A stretch of DNA of 64,000 nucleotides, taken from Phoronis australis. Lineage: Eukaryota > Phoronida > Phoronidae. Both the position numbers and the translations under genes were made by a program. A model generated the notes under the pieces. The model was given only the letters and a program-made list of their open reading frames with translations. It made no database searches and was not told the origin of the DNA. Of this stretch, positions 13,701-23,302 are shown one piece after another (within the stretch, counting starts at the first letter, position 1; the number at the start of each line of letters is the position of its first letter). The stretch spans positions 65,790-129,789 of the forward strand of contig NMRA01000826.1 of NCBI GenBank assembly GCA_002633005.1. The letters run 5' to 3'.

Positions 13701-16700
13701 AACAGTGGGCAGTGTCACTTTCGACCTGTCGCACTTCAGCTTTCTTTGTCAAGATTGCTCATGAGCCAAAATAAAAATTTCTTCAATTTTAAATACAAAC
13801 CATTATCGTATACACCATTGGTATAGTATTGGTCAGTGAACACAAACCATTATCGTATACAACATTGGTATAGTATTTGTCAGTGAATACAAGTAGTTAA
13901 AGTAAACTTACCTAGCTGCAGCACTATCAGCATCAATGCTTGACCTCATTTCTCTTGTCATTCAGTAAACCATTCCTCCAGAATTCAGTGATTTTGTGTC
14001 ATCAAAGTGCTTCCCAAGAACTAAACCTACGAGTTAAGTCCAAACTGCTTGAAGAATTATAAAGCCAGTCTTACACAAAACAGTTTTGTTCAGTGTTGGT
14101 TAGTGATGCTATTTTATTCCAATTCAAAAATGTTGAATAATTTGTTTGCAAGACCACGTATGGCCCATAGGGTTGACTTGTGTCATTCAACTTGTGTGCA
14201 TGATTGTGATTGTGATTATGCTGCAAAATGGGACTGCTGCAAAGTCCTTATTTTTGTATACTTAGGTTCAACAATTTTTTGGTATTCATTTAATTTTGGT
14301 CATAGAAATGAGTATTTTAAATTGAACCCTATGTCGACCTGAAACAAGCGCATGATTTCTCTGTCCATCAACTATCTTGTTGTCTAATTTTATGTACTTT
14401 CATTGTCATATGAGTTGTTTGACAACAATCTGATTGTTTTCCAGCTGAATTTTTTCCAAAAACTGTATCACTGGACTAAAGAGAAGCCTTGGATGTGGGC
14501 TGTCATAATACTGGCTATTGTGCTTCCCACTCTGCTCTTTATTGCGTTTTGCTGCATCAAAACGCCACATGGTAGAATCAAGGTAGTGCAGTGTTGTCAT
14601 TATGCATGCTCATCCCGGCCAGGTGACCTTCATGTCATCTGGAGAAGCTGGTGCTGGATAAATCCCTGCAATTTTCAAGGATGTGGTTGACACAGCTTTA
14701 TGAACAATTGAGTAGTGTTCTTAGTGTCAACCTGCCCCTGTGTGTACAAATATTCAACAGAATTGTGTGAAGGTCACCGGGCCATACATGTCTTATTTCT
14801 GTTCACTTTGTTGTTGTTGCAAGCTAACGTTTGTCTTCATCAGGGTGGTATCAGTGGGTTCTTCAGCATGCTGCTAGACGCTGCCAATGACCGCCCGTGG
14901 CTGTATGCCATCTACCTCGTCGTTGTACTCCTCCCTGTTGTCGTCCTCTCCATTTTTCTATGTCCGTCCAAGCCACAGATTCCAGAGGTAGACAGTTTTC
15001 TGTTAACATGAATGTCTTTCAGCTATGCAGGATGTGATACGTGAGCTTTAGCCAAGTTTGAAGCAGTATGCAGTGTTGACTTACTCTATGTGTTAGTCCT
15101 GCCTGATAGGTTTACAGTGACACTTAAACATGTACTTGCATGCTTCTAACTATGCTAATGTACAGCAGGAACTAAACGACAATGCTATTTGAACAACTGT
15201 GCTAAATAAAGAGCAGTTGTATTCACTTGTAAATGTGAAAACAAAAAACTCTGCAAATAGGTGACCTTTGCACTTATGGGGCTCACATAGCCCGCATCAT
15301 GCAGTGTTATTCCCCAACACCACGTCGCGATACTTATTGGATACAGTTGTGTGATTTACAGCGGATCATTATCGACACAAAACTCATTCTTAAAAACATT
15401 TGGCAATTTTCAACCTACTTCATATTCTCATCATCGCTATATGTTGTGTGTCTAACTAATTTGACCGAGCAAACACAGAGATATGGAATTAGTGTGCTAG
15501 TTCAACTTTAACTTGTTACCATGTTTATGTACAGCCCACATGTACAGTGTAGTAGAACTCCAGTTAGGGAAAAATTAATAACTTTGCCCTAGACCAGAGC
15601 TTGTACTAAATTTTAGAAATAGGCACTACTGACTGTCCCAAATTCAAGAGTCACCAGAAATACTTAAAAATTAACTGCTAAGTATGTTTTGTCGGACTGT
15701 CTTGATACAAAACCCTATGTCTGAAATTTGAGAAATGTAACGACTGCGACAATCGCCCATCTTCAGAATCAAGGAAATTCAATCTCTGCCGGAACATTGG
15801 TGTCCCAAATTTTAGAAACTTTCCCAAATTGGAAAATTTGCACCAGTAATCAGTATCGTCTGTTACTCCTCGTAATTACTAGTGGAATTCTCCATCACAA
15901 CTTTTGAGCGCAAACAGAATTCACGGTCATCGTTACCATCTTGGCGGGGAGCGACTGTTGAATTTTACTAGAGTTAAGATCTAATCAAGTGTAAACAAAC
16001 ATTGTGGCAGATACAGCAAGGTGCAAACAAAGAAATACGATGCATACTTAAGTTGATCACACATGGTCACACTGCTACATGCTTGAGTGACCAGTTGTGC
16101 TTCAAAATTGTATTGGGTGGCGTAGTTGAATATTAAGGTCTTCCTTTGGCTATGAAATGCACTGGCAGTTGTGTTAACATATGCATGTGTACATTATTCT
16201 TATGTGAATCTTGACGACAAACAATTCTATGCATGAAACTGTCATATAATCTAGGACTCCCTATCATTCACTGCTGTATGTATCCTGTGTCACAGTGACT
16301 ATATGCTTTGTCATAGTGACTGTATCCCATATCACAGTGTCTGTATCCTGTGTCACACAGTCCCATACTCCTTAACATTCACTGCTGTATATATCCAGTG
16401 TCACAGTGTCTATACCTGTCACGGTGACTATGTGCTGTGTCACACAGTCCCATACTCCTTAACATTCACTGCTGTATATATCTAGTGTCACAGTGTCTAT
16501 ACCTGTCACAGTGACTATGTGCTGTGTCACAGTGACTATATCCTGTGTCACACAGTCCCATACTCCTTAACATTCACTGCTGTATATATCCAGTGTCATA
16601 GCATCTATATCCTGTCACAATGACTATGTGCTGTGTCACAGTGTCTATATCCTGTGTCACACAGTCTCATACTCCTTAACATTCACTGCTGTATTGATCC

Positions 16701-19578
16701 TGTGTCGCAGTGTTGATATGCTGTGTCACTCTACACATACAGCTACATTAACTGTCCTTCTTCACAGCAGCTCGTGGCTAATGTTCGTGAGTCTGTGTTT
16801 GGACGGGGACAACATATCCTTGTTAAGATAGTGGTTGTAAACTTAGTTGGATTACCATTATAATTTATTACAATATTCTGAATCTCGGTAACATTTTACA
16901 AGAACACCACGGTATGTTGTCTTGATCGTTTTAGCTATTGAGCTGAGCTGTGTAACCAATTGTATATTATTACACAATGTTAGGTTGCCTATTGCATGAT
17001 GAACTCGCCACGAACTTATTGTCTAGACATCTTCTTGTCCTAATCTCCCTGGATATCATTATCTCGTGTTTCTTAACCAATGCACACAATTTTTGTCAGG
17101 CTGAAGATGATGCAGGTGAACGAAAGAAGACTGATGAAGCAACGGCAGACGATGCAATAGACGAAGAGGAGGAGGAGCCTGAACAAGAAAGTGATGAGGT
17201 AGCAGCGGGGGCGGGTGATGCGCCGGAGGTGGAACAAACCAAGAAGAAAGGCAAGAGTGCCTTAGATGCAGAGGTGAGTTAAGTGTCAGGCAGTGGCTTT
17301 ATAAAGAGATGAGTCATTGGGAGGGGTGGGTGGATTGGTTTGTAGGGGAAGTGTGTAGGTTAAACGGACAGATGAGTTGCTGGGACAGGTTGGTTTGTAG
17401 GGGAAGTGTGTAGGTTAAACGGACAGATGAGTTGCTGGGACAGGTTGGTTTGTAGGGGAAGTGTGTAGGTTAAACGGACAGATGAGTTGCTGGGACAGGT
17501 TGGTTTGTAGGGGAAGTGTGTAGGTTAAACGGACAGATGAGTTGCTGGGACAGGTTGGGTGAAAGCGTGAGCAATTTGTGATTCGATGTTGTGCAAGGTC
17601 ATAGCAGTGCTTTGTTGTATAACCTGCCGTGTGCACTACTTATTGTATTTGTTGTATAACCTGCTGTGTGCACTACTTACTGTATTTGTTGTATAACCTG
17701 ACGTGTGCACTACTTATTGTATTATTGCTCACTTGTACCCATCTCCAATACTGATTTAAATACTGAAAGCGATGCCACCAAAAGTGTGCCATTGCACTTA
17801 ATCAATGCAAACTGTTGGTCTAAACAACTCATTCCTTACTTATATAGATGAGATGTGATTTCTGAGTTAAGATTTGACATCTTGTTATTCATGGAGATCA
17901 TGCTGGGCGTATCAGATTACAAGCCAATATGTAGAGCCTGATCTCAAGTAATAACGAAATGTCATTTCTAAGGAGGTCTAAAATAACCTTCAATTTACTA
18001 AGGAACAATATGAGACCAATATCACAATGATAAGCAGGGACTCATCTAGCGACCGTCATTGGATGCCACGGCAATGATGGCATGGCCAAGACAGAAAAGA
18101 CGGCAAGACAACCTTGGCGAAAATGACAGCTAAATGAAGAATTTTAGCATTTATGATCAATAAATTTTATTGAAACTCACAATCCATTGTTTTTAGTTTG
18201 ATAAATATTCAGAAATAACTCGACATTAGAGACTATTGCTGTCTATTTCTACTATAAATGTCACAATGACTCGGCAAATACTGGCAGCCATGTTTTTTGG
18301 GGAATACCTTCCTGTTGTTTGTGATGTCAGGGTGACCTTATATGGAATTTCCAGCATGGCGAGTGGAGAAATATTGTATCCAGCGCTAACTAACCGTACA
18401 TGGAACTTAATGTTTGCCGTACCCCTAATGCTCGTTGCCGAAATAGGAGAACCTTTATGATGAAAAAAATGATACCTGTCGACTGACCTGCCGTACAAAT
18501 GCCACGAGTGTCGTTGAACATGCAAACCAGATAAAACTGAGCGCCAACTTCCCTAATTTGTTTGCACTGTTCCGTTGCAACTCGAACGAATAGATGAAAA
18601 AATTAATACAAAATCTGCTCATGCCGAACGACATATATTGATGTGCGAGAACACAGTGCAAACTTGACAGTCACGAAAAAATGAAATGTTTCATCTAATG
18701 TTGGTTACCTGTCCAATGACTAACTTAGCATGTAAGTAAAAGCCTTGATTTGAAATACTTTTTGTGAAATTCCACGATTATTGGGCGATTCGAGTTTGCT
18801 CTGTGTGTGGCACTGCTGTATATGGAAAACGGTCACCCAGTCACATTCACAACACCTGTTACTTCGGCTGTGAAGCAGGCCGCGATTTGGGTCTTAAAAC
18901 TGCAAGAAAATAATGGTTCTTTTTAGGAATATATTTGTTGTAGCATAGTATGAAAAAGTGGTTGATTTTGGGCCTGGTAAGTGTCAACAAAGCATCCATT
19001 TACAATCCACTGCAGAAGACGCTAAAAACCACAATGTCCCCGGCAACCACTGGCGGCACTTGTAGCCAAACTCTAGGCGACTCCAAATTTTGCGATTAAA
19101 ACACTCGGAAAAACGATTGGAAAACGTCAAAATATGAGCACCTAATTCAAACACAGTTCTGACATGTTTTTTTTTTGTCATCATCTTACACGAGGCCAAG
19201 TCTGGGTACCGAAGCGCAGGTGTAAATATGCCGTCACTCCTATTTTCGAGCGGAGATTTTTGCTTGTGTTGAGTGCCGGTGGGCCTGAGTTGTGAATTTC
19301 TTGAGGATATGTGTCCACATTTTCACAAATTTAATTTGGACCCCAACTTTTCAAATCGTAGATGAGTGCCTGATGATAAGTGAACTAAATCAAAGGTGGA
19401 TTTTTATAACAACAAACACTTAAAGTTCTTGTTCATGTTTACAAATGATCAATTAATTAGTTAATTGATGTTGATTGATTTTAAGGAGGAAGAAGAGGAG
19501 AATGAAGGTGAAGGAGAGATTGACGAGGAGGTCACACGGAGGTCATCACCAAGGAAGAGGAAACAAAGGAAGGATTAG
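1707..19578 (+). CDS. CANX: Calnexin (ER lectin chaperone), 3' part of gene, 12 exon positions with a duplicated membrane exon
   Basis: Calnexin is a type I ER membrane chaperone that holds monoglucosylated N-glycoproteins and recruits ERp57 through its P-domain arm. Coding exons: 1707-1788, 3067-3183, 4062-4216, 7126-7200, 7694-7729, 9620-9733, 11483-11523, 11839-12029, 12784-12939, then 14445-14582 and/or 14844-14987, 17100-17273, 19486-19578. Every junction is GT-AG and the phases agree. Seen in order: lectin domain with CGGSYVKLL and [10 protein letters not shown], four P-domain type 1 repeats (IPD..A.KPE.W style), a DMDGEWEP linker, type 2 repeats (GEW/GKW/GTW), GLELWSM closing the lectin fold, a membrane helix, an acidic cytosolic tail and a basic end with RSSPRK. 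The signal peptide and first lectin exons lie left of position 1. Calmegin is the alternative, but invertebrates usually have one gene of this type, so calnexin is preferred. Confidence 0.96.
1789..3066 (+). other. Calnexin intron, no element recognised
   Basis: Intron between the first two visible lectin exons. Open frames on both strands at 2359-2639 and 2839-3156 lack splice context or recognisable residues. Confidence 0.5.
3067..3183 (+). CDS. CANX: Calnexin exon: lectin domain, [10 protein letters not shown] strand
   Basis: Acceptor tttccag, donor gtaaaa, 39 codons in phase 0. It carries the second disulfide Cys (Cys195), Met189 and the HKNPKTG loop. The residue at mammalian Tyr186, a sugar-pocket position, reads Phe (codon TTC), as the reading is TPFTIMFG. 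Confidence 0.95.
3275..3349 (+). repeat. Diverged copy of an intragenic repeat tail
   Basis: Matches the end of the repeats at 8208-8477 and 16262-16812: acagct(a)...cacagcagct...gtgtttggacgggg. This is the oldest-looking of three copies, all inside calnexin introns. Confidence 0.75.
3383..3668 (+). repeat. Degenerate tandem repeat, roughly 50-60 bp unit
   Basis: About five imperfect units of the form gcctacatgtgaagctatg followed by cctatatctgaagtgaggtg. They are strongly diverged, so the exact period is not fixed. Confidence 0.7.
4062..4216 (+). CDS. CANX: Calnexin exon: lectin domain core strands
   Basis: Acceptor tttttgacag, donor gtaggc, 155 nt ending in phase 2. Encodes EKHAKPP, the conserved THLFTL strand and [12 protein letters not shown]. 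The first Glu matches the glucose-binding Glu217 of mammalian calnexin. Confidence 0.95.
4611..4958 (+). repeat. Short-period minisatellite, 13-15 bp units
   Basis: Mix of acctggtcacagtgt (15), cctggtcacagtgt (14) and acctggtcactgt (13) units, about 24 copies. The mixture leaves several long open frames on the plus strand that repeat Val-Thr-Val and Pro-Gly-His. These are an artefact of a repeat without in-frame stops, not a gene. It sits in the intron after the 4062-4216 exon. Confidence 0.95.
5262..6533. mobile_element. PIF/Harbinger-like non-autonomous element, copy 1
   Basis: Left end GGGCTGTTCCAGCAAAATC and right end (reverse complement) GGGCTGTTCCAGCAAAATC, over 25 bp of inverted repeat. 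TAA lies on both sides (5259-5261 and 6534-6536). A 3-bp T-W-A target duplication is typical of PIF/Harbinger. About 1.27 kb; no transposase is visible. Confidence 0.82.
6541..6979. mobile_element. Long-TIR foldback element
   Basis: The left arm starts GCTTCTTATTAC and includes GGTACATTCATAGCAAAATA. The right arm (reverse complement) starts GCTTCTTACAAC and repeats the same GGTACATTCATAGCAAAATA. The arms are near 90 bp each in an element of about 440 bp. A related sequence carrying the same 20-mer plus flanks lies at about 49120-49440. It begins a few bases after the PIF-like copy ends. Confidence 0.75.
7126..7200 (+). CDS. CANX: Calnexin exon: first P-domain repeat
   Basis: Acceptor taattccag, donor gtatgc, 75 nt. 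Encodes [19 protein letters not shown], the first type 1 P-domain motif. Confidence 0.94.
7694..7729 (+). CDS. CANX: Calnexin micro-exon: second P-domain repeat
   Basis: Only 36 nt, flanked by cttgcag and gtaggt, and phase-consistent with both neighbours. It encodes [12 protein letters not shown], one complete type 1 P-domain motif. It is too short for ordinary ORF finding. Confidence 0.93.
8208..8477 (+). repeat. Intragenic repeat copy 2 with splice-like tail
   Basis: Units of tgtgtcacag and actccttaacattcactgct, then a tail at 8398-8477 that is essentially identical to 16730-16808. The tail contains ctgtccttcttcacag followed 19 nt later by gtgagt, resembling a tiny exon with both splice sites. 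Confidence 0.85.
8738..9292. mobile_element. PIF/Harbinger-like non-autonomous element, copy 2
   Basis: Left GGGCTGTTCCAG and right CTGGAACAGCCC ends, flanked by TTA on both sides (8735-8737, 9293-9295). 555 bp. Subterminal GGGAGGGGGGGAAGGC and accaccac-type repeats are shared with copies near 39415 and 42301. Confidence 0.85.
9620..9733 (+). CDS. CANX: Calnexin exon: third and fourth P-domain repeats
   Basis: Acceptor tttatttcag, donor gttagt, 114 nt. Encodes two type 1 motifs ([17 protein letters not shown] and [12 protein letters not shown]), completing the usual four. Confidence 0.95.
9820..11312. mobile_element. TIR element, about 1.5 kb, in a calnexin intron
   Basis: Inverted ends CCGTACTCGTCCGGATTACC (from 9822) and, reverse complement of 11291-11310, CCGCACTCGTTCGGGTTATC: 16 of 20 identical with mostly transitions. 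Subterminal gcccatgcttggcttacc blocks recur near both ends. A related end is visible at about 52740-52840. No transposase ORF and no clear target duplication. Confidence 0.65.
11483..11523 (+). CDS. CANX: Calnexin micro-exon: P-domain linker
   Basis: 41 nt between tcttgtag and gtgagt. Encodes [13 protein letters not shown], the junction between type 1 and type 2 P-domain motifs near the hairpin tip. Confidence 0.93.
11693..11822 (+). repeat. Short tandem repeat tatatggtaatgc/atgatatg
   Basis: About ten units of 11-16 bp built on tatatggtaatg, ending just before the acceptor of the exon at 11839. Confidence 0.9.
11839..12029 (+). CDS. CANX: Calnexin exon: P-domain tip and type 2 repeats
   Basis: Acceptor tgtttcag, donor gtaagt, 191 nt. 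Encodes the tip cysteine pair (KCEAAPGCG), the type 2 motifs with YKGKW and YKGTW, and NPDFFED leading back into the lectin domain. The tip is the ERp57-binding region in the family. Confidence 0.96.
12030..14444 (+). other. Calnexin introns around exon 12784-12939
   Basis: Apart from that exon, the sequence is AT-rich. A duplication of about 48 bp (caaaccattatcgtatac...) lies at 13796-13890. A 129-codon open frame on the minus strand at 13002-13391 is reported as a finding. No other exon is supported. Confidence 0.5.
12784..12939 (+). CDS. CANX: Calnexin exon: end of lectin domain and juxtamembrane segment
   Basis: Acceptor cctgtcag, donor gtacat, 52 codons, phase 0 at both ends. Contains IGLELWSM; the Glu matches glucose-binding Glu426. 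Then comes FDNFIIT and the stalk before the membrane. It ends in phase 0, so either membrane exon can follow. Confidence 0.95.
14445..14582 (+). CDS. CANX: Calnexin membrane exon, version A (Cys-Cys type)
   Basis: Acceptor gttttccag, donor gtagtg, 138 nt = 46 codons, phase 0 to phase 0. It encodes a short amphipathic lead-in, KPWMWAV, about 20 hydrophobic residues, and FCCIKTP at the cytosolic border. The adjacent Cys-Cys matches the palmitoylated pair of mammalian calnexin (Cys502/503). It lies 261 bp upstream of a second exon of the same kind. Including both in frame would give two membrane helices and return the acidic tail to the lumen, so alternative use is likely. Confidence 0.85.
14844..14987 (+). 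CDS. CANX: Calnexin membrane exon, version B (single-Cys type)
   Basis: Acceptor tcttcatcag, donor gtagac, 144 nt = 48 codons, phase 0 to phase 0. Encodes [20 protein letters not shown], a long Val/Leu helix and [11 protein letters not shown]. The stretch before the helix is the closer match to the vertebrate sequence (AAEERPWLW-like), but there is one cysteine instead of two at the cytosolic border. It is interchangeable in phase with version A. Confidence 0.9.
14988..16261 (+). other. Calnexin intron, mostly unique sequence
   Basis: 15600-15850 resembles 51480-51730 (gtgtcccaaattttagaaac / gtgtcctgaactttagagac and neighbours), so it is part of an old interspersed repeat. Nothing else recognised. 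Confidence 0.45.
16262..16812 (+). repeat. Intragenic repeat copy 3, expanded tandem form
   Basis: Four or five tandem units of about 90-105 bp (catactccttaacattcact, tgtgtcacagtgtctata) followed by the shared tail. The last 185 bp or so match 8293-8475 almost base for base, which suggests a recent duplication or gene conversion between two introns of the same gene. Confidence 0.88.
17100..17273 (+). CDS. CANX: Calnexin exon: acidic cytosolic tail
   Basis: Acceptor ttttgtcag, donor gtgagt, 58 codons in phase 0. The sequence is rich in Glu and Asp with a KKKGK patch. This matches the low-complexity acidic tail seen across calnexins. Confidence 0.92.
17341..17560 (+). repeat. Minisatellite, 55 bp x 4
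   Basis: Units begin at 17341, 17396, 17451 and 17506 with tgtaggggaagtgtgtaggt and run to ttgctgggacaggttggtt. The copies are nearly identical. Confidence 0.95.
17614..17724 (+). repeat. Tandem repeat, 37 bp x 3
   Basis: Units at 17614, 17651 and 17688: gttgtataacctg followed by gtgtgcactactta and tgtattt. Confidence 0.95.
17725..19485 (+). other. Last calnexin intron, nothing recognised
   Basis: Open frames at 18226-18525 (minus) and 18236-18460 (plus) overlap each other and have no splice or family support. No element ends were found. Confidence 0.45.
19486..19578 (+). CDS. CANX: Calnexin terminal exon with stop
   Basis: Acceptor tgattttaag, 30 codons then TAG at 19576-19578. Starts with a Glu run and ends [14 protein letters not shown]. 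The SPR-plus-basic ending parallels the mammalian C-terminus, where serines are phosphorylated and basic residues aid ER retention. That function is known for the family; the motif is what I see. Confidence 0.92.
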   Translation, partial: EEEEENEGEGEIDEEVTRRSSPRKRKQRKD

Positions 19579-21819
19579 GTTGTTGTGCTGTCGTCCAGTT
19601 GGAAACCACCTGCAGGAGCTATTAAATTCTATAAGCAATCTGACGAGCATACTTTAGTCATAACATTGAATAATTGTGTTACAGGTATCATAAAAAACAA
19701 GCCTTGTCATAGGACTTACACTCATACTTGTTGTTAAGTTTATTTGTTGCAATGTTTATGTTAAACATTTATCTCTGTCAGTGGTGTGTACATAATGTCC
19801 AATCCAACAGTTTTGTACAGTACAGCACTGCTATGTATATCTGGTGTTACACGATCTATGGTCATCTTTTACTGCTTTAATGATGTTATTTGTGACCATT
19901 AACGAGTATCAGGTTAGATAATTTGTATTTTTTTGTAACAACTGTTAGTGTGGAGGTTGTTTGCTCGATTCTCCTGGACAAGTGAACGTAAATGTGTGAG
20001 AAATAACTTCACAACAGGTATGACTTGTTGGGAGTGCTACACTTAGTACTTGTGCTAGTTGAATGTGCTTCACTTTCTTACCACATACTCACATTCGATC
20101 CAAACATTCAGTTAGACTACATGACCTTCAACTCTTCTAAACTATTGTGTAACACTTAGGTCAGCCTCTAGGCTTATATTAATAAAACTAAAAAAACATT
20201 TGTAGTTAACCAGACGTTGTGGAAGGTGTGTGGGTGGTTGATATATGTGTTGGTCTTGCACCAGTAGTTTAGTCAAAGCTTTAATTTTGAACATTTCAAA
20301 TTTGGTCACTGGTAAACAGGTAGTGCATGCGGTTGTTGACTTGTGCGAGTTTACGTGTACTGGCTAGCAGTAGTACACAGCAGACACTGCCAGTGGACCA
20401 CTCAGCCAGGATAAACAGGACTAAGGAAATTGTTTCTAGTCAGTGTTTTGTTTCTGTAAGTAAGAATTGAGTGCAGTCGGCAGAAGTGATATGGCTAAAC
20501 CACTTCATTGCTCTGGAGTGTGTTGTGATGGTAAATGCCACTTCCTTCAGAGTTGCACACGCTCATATCACAGCTTACTGCTGTATTTTGGTTTCCGTCT
20601 GTGCACAACTCCTGGGTTTATTAATATCCGGAATAGTTTCAGTTATGTTGCTCTATTAATCCTTCATTTTCTTGTAGGATTTTAGTTGGACAGGAAGATT
20701 TTGGAGGCAAGTCACTGATTTTCTTAGGCAAGCAAAATTGTGTAATTGAAAATCATAATTTTGATTGATGTAGAGCAAACGTTTAGTAATGTTGGTACCT
20801 TGCTCATTTGTGCAACACGGTTTGGGCTGTCCATGAGCTGTTGATTGGTCTAGTTAGCAAGTTAGATACTACACTGTATATTTGTACATTGTGTTATTGA
20901 TTTTTATTAGATTAACACAGGGAACCCATCAGTTTTTATCTGATTTTGATCATTGTTGTATATTTCAGTTCCTTTACAAGTTGTGTATTTCAATCATAAT
21001 AAATGTTACCTGTTTATGTTTCTGTCCTTTGCTGCTCTGGTTGCAGGGCCATTCACTGAATGCCTCTGAAGGATGATTTAGAATGCAAGCAAGTGTGAAA
21101 ACAGATTTTTTGCTCTTTTCCACAGGAAGAGCGAGAGTGAAATATTTCAATACATATTTTGTTTGTGTACTTTTCCATGGTGGTATGAATATAGTGTACT
21201 ATTATTCCATCACTGATCTGGTTACAGAAACTTTCAATATACCAAAGTATATTCTATGGTCATTTTGATACCAGTCATCTGCTGCTACCAACGTTTTATT
21301 GTTGCATTGTGACCTGATGTATAATAACTGACCAGCCTAATCTTTCTGGAACTGAGGTCGATCATACCATGCATTTTTCTTCCCCAACAAAAACAAAAAT
21401 ATCAAAATTGACTGCATAACGAAATTGTAAGCCTCCATTTGCTTCAGTGTCTGAAAAAATGAAAGTCCAACCTGGAGCACTGATCCCACCAAAATAAGGC
21501 TCACAACTTGACAATTATAGAACTTCATTTCTGTTGAACATGAATAATGCCAAGAGCATCTACAAACCAGAAACATTTCAGAACATCACCAGGCTAACCT
21601 AAAAAATTAAAATTGACTGCATTCACCGAGTGGAGCAAATGAATAAAGGTTTTCTATTAAAATGCATGAAGTAGATCAACAGTAAACGTTTATCAGCATT
21701 GTATTGTTGAGGACTACATGTGATTACCTTTTCAACAACCTATTGAAGTGTTCAGCCAATCACAACTTGGTTGTTAATTTTTCAGTCTAACCTTTGTTTC
21801 CACTTTTTTTTGTAATAAA
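19579..21819 (+). other. Probable calnexin 3' UTR and downstream AT-rich sequence
   Basis: No further coding exon is supported. AATAAA occurs at 20181-20186, about 600 nt after the stop, and again at 20998-21003 and 21814-21819, so alternative 3' ends are possible. Small ORFs here lack codon character and splice sites. Confidence 0.5.
20181..20186 (+). terminator. Candidate polyadenylation signal for calnexin
   Basis: First AATAAA downstream of the calnexin stop codon. There is no transcript evidence to choose it over the later copies at 20998 and 21814. Confidence 0.45.
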
Positions 21820-22200
21820 ACTGAAACATTGAAAATTCTACCTGTAATTGTGGACCAGTAGATGACGTATGCTGTAGTTTTCTTTTGTTTCTCTATTTAT
21901 AACAGAATTGTTCAGTTACATTTCTTGCGTATTTCTATCAAGAAAGTGCAATGTCGCAGCATCAAAAGCCTTAGTCTCCAATACCTCATGTGCCCAAGGT
22001 TGATTTTATATTGTTAGTTGGTAGGGCGTGATTAACCATGATTTTATCTAATCACAAACAGTGGCAAACAACTCTGGCCTAATTTACAAAAGCTTTACAA
22101 CCTAAAATTTCGAGAAGATGACCTTTGTTGTGTTTTTCAGCAAGCAAAAGTAATTTAGTGAAGTCTTACATTTTTAAAAATCGGTGAGCCATAAACTTAA

Positions 22201-23302
22201 ACAAGAGCAACGCAGAGCGTTGAAATGCGCCCACAATTGCACCGCCAACGGTATCCTTCTAGGGTTGTTTATTGGTACCATAAAGTGGCCAGTAGAGGGC
22301 ATATATGTAGTATGTTGTACTTAGCAAAATGGAAAGGCATGGTCATTGTCTCCTCAATAGGCTAGGGGCAAAATGTGAGTAATCTTCATAATACAAGCAC
22401 ATCCTATACACCAGTTGCTTAAAGCACCACAGAAACATAGAATTAAAAACAAATTTACCAACATACAAGATTAGCACAGCATTAGAATGCCAGAAACAAA
22501 TTTCTACTTGGAACTTTTCCTTCACAGTCACGAAGTAACACAAAGTATACACCTGAAGACCTATGAAAATACAGAGGTCAATGTAAAATNNNNNNNNNNN
22601 NNNNNNNNNNNNNNNNNNNNNNNNNNNNNNNNNNNNNNNNNNNNNNNNNNNNNNNNNNNNNNNNNNNNNNNNNNNNNNNNNNNNNNNNNNNNNNNNNNNN
22701 NNNNNNNNNNNNNNNNNNNNNNNNNNNNNNNNNNNNNNNNNNNNNNNNNNNNNNNNNNNNNNNNNNNNNNNNNNNNNNNNNNNNNNNNNNNNNNNNNNNN
22801 NNNNNNNNNNNNNNNNNNNNNNNNNNNNNNNNNNNNNNNNNNNNNNNNNNNNNNNNNNNNNNNNNNNNNNNNNNNNNNNNNNNNNNNNNNNNNNNNNNNN
22901 NNNNNNNNNNNNNNNNNNNNNNNNNNNNNNNNNNNNNNNNNNNNNNNNNNNNNNNNNNNNNNNNNNNNNNNNNNNNNNNNNNNNNNNNNNNNNNNGTCAT
23001 CTCACTAATAGGTGCCAACATACCAACTTTCATGAAAATTCGTTCAGGACTTTTGAAGATACAAAGGTAAGCGTAAAAAACTAAAATTGCCACTAGGGGG
23101 CACACCGGTAGTCGGATCCGTCCGAAAGTTCGCACATGCAGTCCCATTCATGAATGGAACATATGTGCCAAATTTCATGAACGTATGTCAAAGGGTTTTG
23201 GAGATAGAGCAGCGGACGCCGACCGGACGGACGGACAAACGGACGGACGGACAGAGATGACGGCATAATGCGTCCACATATAAATATGTGGGCGCATAAA
23301 AA
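22201..23302 (+). mobile_element. GCCACTAG-family repeat, copy 1, interrupted by assembly gap
   Basis: Starts ACAAGAGCAACGC and ends GTGGGCGCATAAAAA. N run at 22589-22995. The left 390 bp are near-identical to 32324-32716, and the right 300 bp to 26580-26876. One exact CTCF-like motif at 23090-23103. Confidence 0.85.
22589..22995. other. Assembly gap (407 N)
   Basis: A run of N inside a repeat copy. Open frames spanning it are meaningless. Its length may be an estimate. Confidence 0.99.

Noticed and set aside
18226-18525. 99-codon minus-strand frame in the last calnexin intron
   Set aside because: It overlaps another frame on the plus strand, and neither shows splice sites or recognisable residues.
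22487-23147. Open frames of 173 and 189 codons
   Set aside because: They run through the N gap and have no readable content.
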